From positions 112,189-176,188 of the forward strand of contig NZ_LJGU01000113.1 in assembly GCF_001751245.1 (NCBI RefSeq): 64,000 bases of DNA. Reading direction: 5' to 3'. The notes below the pieces were generated by a model. That model was not told the DNA's origin and did not search any database. It was given only the letters and a program-made list of their open reading frames with translations. This document shows, in pieces, positions 60,396 to 64,000 of this stretch. This DNA comes from Streptomyces oceani. Lineage in GTDB: Bacteria; Actinomycetota; Actinomycetes; Streptomycetales; Streptomycetaceae. Every line of letters begins with the position of its first letter. Position 1 is the first letter of the stretch. The position numbers and the translations under genes are program-made.

Positions 60396-60968
60396 TTGAC
60401 AGCAGAGTCCGTGGCCGCACCCGAGACGGACGTGGCGGCCTCGCCCACCCCACCCCAGATGAGGCGGGCGATGGGGGCGTTCGCGACCGGCGTCACCGTC
60501 ATCACCGGCCTGGCCGTGGACCGCGAACCGGTGGGCTTCGCCTGCCAGTCCTTCGCGTCCGTCTCACTGGAACCGCCCCTCGTCCTCTTCTGCGCCGGGC
60601 ACAAGGGGCGTACCTGGCCGAGAATCCGCGCCTCCGGACGCTTCTGCGTGAACGTCCTGGCCGAGGACCAGACCGACCTGTGCACCAGGTTCGGATCCGG
60701 CGAGGGGCGGAAGTACGAGGGACTCGACTGGGACCTCTCCCGTTGGGACACCCCGAGCCTGCGTGGCGTACTGATGCGGGCGCACGCCGAGGTGTCCGAG
60801 GTTCACGTCGCCGGGGACCACGACGTGGTGATCGGCCGGGTGCTCCAGTTGGAGACGGCGGACGAGGAGCGGCCGATGCTCTTCTTCCGGGGACGCCTCG
60901 GCGTCCACGAGGAACCGGCCGCCGGCTCCGCTCCCCTCTCCTGGGGATGGGGGAACCACTGGGGTTGA
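60396..60968 (+). CDS. hsaB: Flavin reductase HsaB
   Basis: 190 residues from TTG 60396, placed 8 bases after GTAGAGGTG; an in-frame GTG at 60387 lacks a site. Flavin-reductase-like split barrel: MRRAMGAFATGVTVITGLAVDREPVGFACQSFASVSLEPPLVLFC (~20-65) and HAEVSEVHVAGDHDVVIGRVLQLE. Length matches mycobacterial HsaB (187). It supplies reduced FMN/FAD to HsaA. Only one copy exists for two HsaA genes. It faces the IclR gene convergently. Confidence 0.92.
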   Translation: MTAESVAAPETDVAASPTPPQMRRAMGAFATGVTVITGLAVDREPVGFACQSFASVSLEPPLVLFCAGHKGRTWPRIRASGRFCVNVLAEDQTDLCTRFGSGEGRKYEGLDWDLSRWDTPSLRGVLMRAHAEVSEVHVAGDHDVVIGRVLQLETADEERPMLFFRGRLGVHEEPAAGSAPLSWGWGNHWG

Positions 60969-61040
60969 CCCGCGCCGGACCCCCGGCGGCTGGGCCCGGC
61001 GCGGGACGGGGGGCGGACGACGCTCCTTTCACAACACTCC

Positions 61041-61931
61041 CTAGAGCCAGTCGCCGTTCTCGCAGGCGACCATCAGCCGGTCCATGGCCCGCGGGGACCA
61101 GGTCTCCTCCGGTGCGGCGGACGCGTGCCGTGTCCGCTCCCGGGCGCCCATCCCCGGGAACAACGCCAGGCCGACCTGCCGCGCGGCGTCCGCGACCAAC
61201 GGCGCGACCTTCTCCAGCGGGGCGCGCTCCTCGCCCGCCAGCGAGAGCGCCGCCACCGGACCCTCGGGGCCGCGTACGGCCATCGCCACACAGGAGATCT
61301 CGGGGGCGCACTCGCCACGCTCGAAGGACAGGCCGCGGCGACGCCGGATACGGTTGAGCTCTTGGTGGAGTGTCGGCAGGTCGGCGATCGTGCGACGGGT
61401 GAGCCGGCCGATGGTGTCGTCCATCAGCCGGTCGGCTTCCTCGGGTTCGAGCCAGGCCAGCATCGCCTTGCCGAGTGCCGTCGAGTGGGCCGGGGCCCGG
61501 CCGCCGACCCAGGAGGGGACGGAGTTGGCGAACCGGCCACCGAGCTTGTCGAGATAGCACACCTCGGGACCGTCGAGCACGGCCAGGTGGACCACCATGC
61601 CGGTGCGCATGTGGAGTTCGTGGATACGTCCGGCGGCGGCGGCACGGATCTCGGCGTGTGTGCCGTCGCCGCCGCCCAGACCGAGTGCCCGGCGACCGAG
61701 GCCGTAGCCGAACTCGGTGTGCTCCAGCCAGCGGAGGCGTACGAGCTGGTCGAGGATGCGGTGCGCCGTGGAGCGCGGCAGCCGGGTGCGGCGCGCGATG
61801 TCCTCCAGGGACAGTCGGGTGGTGCGCCCTTCAAAGGCGTCCATGATCAGTGTCATGCGCTCGACCATCGACGGCGGCAGCTCTCTGCGGGCCGGCGGGT
61901 CCGCAGTGGGCACAGCGTCTGTAACCGTCAT
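61041..61931 (-). CDS. IclR-family transcriptional regulator
   Basis: 296 residues from ATG 61931 (GGAGGG site). N-terminal winged helix: ERMTLIMDAFEGRTTRLSLEDIARRTRLPRSTAHRILDQLVRLRWLE (~25-70). The C-terminal effector domain has MVVHLAVLDGPEVCYLDKLGG (~110) and LPTLHQELNRIRRRRGLSFERGECAPEISCVAMAVRG (~205-240), as in IclR proteins that bind small carboxylates or aromatics. A ~40-residue tail (RERTRHASAAPEETWSPRAMDRL) is extra. A motif B site lies 18 bp before its ATG and a motif A site at 62063, so it belongs to the same network. It is the best candidate for the motif A binding protein, since 15-bp palindromes with one central base suit IclR dimers; this is inference. Confidence 0.9.
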   Translation of the reverse strand: MTVTDAVPTADPPARRELPPSMVERMTLIMDAFEGRTTRLSLEDIARRTRLPRSTAHRILDQLVRLRWLEHTEFGYGLGRRALGLGGGDGTHAEIRAAAAGRIHELHMRTGMVVHLAVLDGPEVCYLDKLGGRFANSVPSWVGGRAPAHSTALGKAMLAWLEPEEADRLMDDTIGRLTRRTIADLPTLHQELNRIRRRRGLSFERGECAPEISCVAMAVRGPEGPVAALSLAGEERAPLEKVAPLVADAARQVGLALFPGMGARERTRHASAAPEETWSPRAMDRLMVACENGDWL

Positions 61932-61949
61932 GGGGCTGCCCTCCAGACG

Positions 61950-61966
61950 AACTGAAATGAATTCTG
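61950..61966. promoter_or_regulatory. KstR-like operator (motif B, site 4)
   Basis: AACTGAAATGAATTCTG only 18 bp before the IclR start codon, so it would overlap the transcription start or leader: a repressor position. Confidence 0.6.
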
Positions 61967-62062
61967 TTTTTGGAATCTAGCAGCGGCCCGGGAGACGCGA
62001 AAGAGGTGCGCCCGAGTTCGCTGGTGCCGCGGCGGTGGCGTTTCCACGCACCCGCCCGGCTC

Positions 62063-62077
62063 TCCCGGTGAGCGGGA
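62063..62077. promoter_or_regulatory. Motif A palindrome, site 13 (LLM gene / IclR gene)
   Basis: TCCCGGTGAGCGGGA, 79 bp before the LLM start and 131 bp from the IclR start in the divergent region. Confidence 0.75.
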
Positions 62078-62156
62078 CCGTACGGACCGTGGGGAGCACG
62101 TGCGCTGTAGGAATCCCTCGGTCGACCGTGAGCGCGAGCAGAGATGAGGGACGCAC

Positions 62157-63011
62157 ATGCGGATCGGGATCACCTCACCCGTGGTGGTGCGGGTGCCGGG
62201 TGCCTCCTCCCCCTGGGAGGCGGACGCCGGCATCGACGACCTCGGCCGGATAGCCGAGACCGCCGACGAGTTGGGCTTCCACCACCTCACCTGCAGCGAG
62301 CACGTGGCCGTCCCCACCGAGGTCGCGCGGGTCCGCGGTGGCACCTACTGGGACCCCCTCGCCACCCTCGGCTACCTGGCCGCACGAACCCGCCGCATCC
62401 GACTGGCCACCCAGGTGCTGGTGCTCGGTTACCACCATCCCCTCGAGATCGCGAAGCGGTACGGCACCCTGGACCGGGTCAGTGGCGGCAGGCTCACCCT
62501 CGGGCTCGGCGTGGGCAGTCTCCGCGAGGAGTTCGACCTGCTCGGTGCCCCGTTCGAGGACCGGGGGGCACGGGCGGACGACGCGCTGCGCGCGCTCCGG
62601 GCGGCACTCTCCCGCCGGGAGCCGGAATACCACGGCGAGTTCTACGAGTTCGCGGACCTCCTGGTCGAACCGCACGCCGTCCAGGAGCACCTGCCGCTGT
62701 GGATCGGCGGACGTACGCCCCGGTCCCTGCGCAGGGCCGTGACGCTCGCCGACGGGTGGGTGCCCTTCGGCCTGCCGCCGGAGAAGCTGCGGGAGATGCT
62801 TGACCGGGCCGCGCCGCCCGCGGGCTTCGAGGTCGTCCTCAGCACCGGCCCGCCGGTCGATCCGACGGGGGCGCCGGAGGCGACGGTCCGCGCCCTGACA
62901 CGGCTGCGGGAGACCGGGGCCACCGTGGCCTCCACCTCCCTCAGCGCGCACTCCGCCATCCACTACCGCGAGCAGTTGACCGCTCTGCACGAGCTTGCCA
63001 AAGACCTGTGA
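62157..63011 (+). CDS. F420-type LLM-class oxidoreductase in the steroid regulon
   Basis: 284 residues from ATG 62157 (GAGGGACG site). Luciferase-like barrel: LGRIAETADELGFHHLTCSEHVAVP (~28), YLAARTRRIRLATQVLVLGYHHPLEIAKRYGTLDRVSGGRLTLGLGVGSLREEFDLLG (~75-130) and LPLWIGGRTPRSLRRAVTLADGW (~180). This is the TIGR03619-like F420-dependent pattern common in actinobacteria. Because its promoter has a motif A site, it probably acts on a steroid intermediate, for example reducing an enone. Cofactor and reaction are inferred. Cotranscribed with the next gene (21-bp gap). Confidence 0.87.
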   Translation: MRIGITSPVVVRVPGASSPWEADAGIDDLGRIAETADELGFHHLTCSEHVAVPTEVARVRGGTYWDPLATLGYLAARTRRIRLATQVLVLGYHHPLEIAKRYGTLDRVSGGRLTLGLGVGSLREEFDLLGAPFEDRGARADDALRALRAALSRREPEYHGEFYEFADLLVEPHAVQEHLPLWIGGRTPRSLRRAVTLADGWVPFGLPPEKLREMLDRAAPPAGFEVVLSTGPPVDPTGAPEATVRALTRLRETGATVASTSLSAHSAIHYREQLTALHELAKDL

Positions 63012-63032
63012 CCCGGAGGGGAGTCGACGTCC

Positions 63033-63560
63033 ATGACGGATACCGAGCGACGACTGGCCGAGGCCGAGGAGCGCCTCGCCCTGCTGGAGGGGCGGCTGGC
63101 CCGGCTCGAGGACGAGGCCGCCGTCACCGCGCTGATCCTGTCCTACGGCCCGCTCGTGGACAGCGGTCAGGCCGAGGCCGTGGCCGCGCTGTGGACGCCC
63201 GACGGGGTCTACGACGTGGACGAACTGCTGATGACGGGACGCGCGGAGATCGAGGCCATGGTCCGCTCCGGCAAGCACCAGCGCTGGATTCGCGAGGGCT
63301 GCGCACACGTCGTGGGCGCTCCCCGGGTACGCGTCACGGGGGACGAGGCCGTGGCCGTCTGCTACACCCTCATGATCGTACGGGCGCCGGAGGCCGGGGA
63401 GTTCACCCTGCGCCGAGCAACCGCGAACCACTGGAGGCTGCGCCGGGGCCCGCACGGCTGGCGGGTGACCGTACGGAGCAACCGGGTGCTGGACGGGCGG
63501 CCCGAGTCTCCCGAGTTGCTCGCGTCCGGCGTGGGCGCCGCGCCGGAGCGGGACGCCTGA
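63033..63560 (+). CDS. SnoaL-like (NTF2 fold) protein with N-terminal coiled coil
   Basis: 175 residues from ATG 63033, with GGAGGGGAG upstream. Residues ~1-32 form a heptad-like coiled coil (ERRLAEAEERLALLEGRLARLEDE). The SnoaL_4-type domain follows: AAVTALILSYGPLVDSGQAEAVAALWTPDGVYDVDELLMTGRAEIEAMV (~33-80), HVVGAPRVRVTGDEAVAVCYTLMI (~92) and NHWRLRRGPHGWRVTVRSNRVLDG. Such proteins serve as dehydratases or isomerases in steroid and polyketide pathways; bile-acid 7-alpha-dehydratase (BaiE) has the same fold. Residue-level match to BaiE cannot be claimed. In an operon with the LLM enzyme under motif A. Confidence 0.82.
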   Translation: MTDTERRLAEAEERLALLEGRLARLEDEAAVTALILSYGPLVDSGQAEAVAALWTPDGVYDVDELLMTGRAEIEAMVRSGKHQRWIREGCAHVVGAPRVRVTGDEAVAVCYTLMIVRAPEAGEFTLRRATANHWRLRRGPHGWRVTVRSNRVLDGRPESPELLASGVGAAPERDA

Positions 63561-63589
63561 GCGGGACGCCGGGGCAACTGAGCCCGCAT

Positions 63590-63624
63590 CCGGGCGGCCC
63601 GGGGACGGTCCCCGGGCCGCCCGG
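63590..63624. terminator. Very strong hairpin terminator
   Basis: A perfect 16-bp stem (CCGGGCGGCCCGGGGA and complement) with loop CGG, between the convergent SnoaL-like and MFS genes; marks the right boundary of the steroid island. Confidence 0.9.
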
Positions 63625-63628
63625 TGGT

Positions 63629-64000
63629 TCAGCTGGCCGACTCGGCGGGAGAGAGCCGCGGCTCGTCCTCGACCGACGGGACGTCGGGCTCGGCCAGGCC
63701 ACCCCGGGCGGGCTCGCGTCCGTGCCTCATGACCAGGGCGACCACCACCCCGACCACGCCCACCGCCGCGGCGTACGTATAACCGTTCACCAGGGCGTTG
63801 TCCGTGTACACCATGGTGTCGGAGCCCGGTTCGGCCGGCACCACGTCGTTCGACACGATGGCTCCGGTGATCGCCGTGGACACGCCCGCGGTCAGCAGCG
63901 CGGCCATGCCGCCGATCGAGTTGCCCACGCCGCTCTGCGAGTCGGGCAGCGCGTCCTGCACCAGGTTGGCGTTGGAGGAGTGCAGACAGCCCACCGCGCA
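63629..64000 (-). CDS. MFS transporter, C-terminal part (5' end outside window)
   Basis: 124 in-frame codons up to the window edge, open at the 5' side. LVQDALPDSQSGVGNSIGGMAALLTAGVSTAITGAIVS resembles the region around TM11-12 of drug/proton antiporter-type MFS proteins (DHA2), with a further helix NGYTYAAAVGVVGVVVALVM and a hydrophilic acidic tail. MFS proteins import cholate in Rhodococcus, but DHA2-type proteins usually export; the role here is open. A strong terminator separates it from the steroid genes. Confidence 0.7.
   Translation of the reverse strand, partial: CAVGCLHSSNANLVQDALPDSQSGVGNSIGGMAALLTAGVSTAITGAIVSNDVVPAEPGSDTMVYTDNALVNGYTYAAAVGVVGVVVALVMRHGREPARGGLAEPDVPSVEDEPRLSPAESAS

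Noticed and set aside
60396-60401. TTGACA read as a consensus -35 box
   Set aside because: It is the start codon region of hsaB (TTG ACA), with a ribosome site at the right distance and no -10 following.

Overview
The window is high-GC actinobacterial DNA, most like Streptomyces. GC-rich codons, GTG/TTG starts behind GGAGG-type ribosome sites, a DUF5133-type protein, an NB-ARC/TPR regulator of Streptomyces style, a bacterial Ku protein and F420-type luciferase-family enzymes all point that way. No rRNA, tRNA or CRISPR array was seen. All homology calls come from reading the translated proteins; no database search was run.

Layout. 0-18 kb is mixed chromosomal content: a GT-B-like protein, a STAND (NB-ARC/TPR) regulator, a small basic protein, a decayed heme-oxygenase-like gene, an ATP-grasp ligase with a CocE-type hydrolase and a PLP decarboxylase, a zinc alcohol dehydrogenase, a deleted SDR remnant, a DUF5133 protein, Ku, TerC, an F420-type oxidoreductase and a methyltransferase. 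From about 17.8 to 63.6 kb nearly every gene fits one steroid-degradation island. A partial MFS transporter gene runs off the right edge.

The steroid island holds ring enzymes: KshA (19.0-20.2 kb) with KshB (56.4-57.4 kb), three KstD-type flavoproteins, two HsaA oxygenases, HsaB, HsaC, HsaD, HsaE, HsaF, HsaG and the HIP-CoA ligase FadD3. Side-chain enzymes are an igr-type operon (ChsE2, ChsH2, ChsE1, ChsH1, Ltp2) with its own acyl-CoA ligase, and a second operon of FadA5, a fused FadE34/ChsE3-type dehydrogenase, a MaoC hydratase and a thioesterase. A 3-alpha-hydroxysteroid dehydrogenase of the Comamonas HsdA type, several other SDRs and an Old-Yellow-Enzyme homologue accompany them. No CYP125, Mce4 or IpdAB gene is in the window. 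The gene set suggests a C24 steroid acid such as a bile acid as substrate, rather than whole sterol; that is inference.

Regulation is the most striking part. A 15-bp palindrome, consensus TCCCGCTSAGCGGKA, occurs at 13 intergenic sites from 20.3 to 62.1 kb, ahead of nearly every transcription unit of the island and usually 71-97 bp before the start codon. A second motif related to the mycobacterial KstR operator (AGAAY-NN-RTTCT architecture) lies at four promoters, including that of the IclR-family regulator. A KstR-like TetR gene and an IclR gene are the obvious candidate regulators. A TnpB-only IS1341-type element has inserted between hsaA and hsaC, directly upstream of the hsaC ribosome site.
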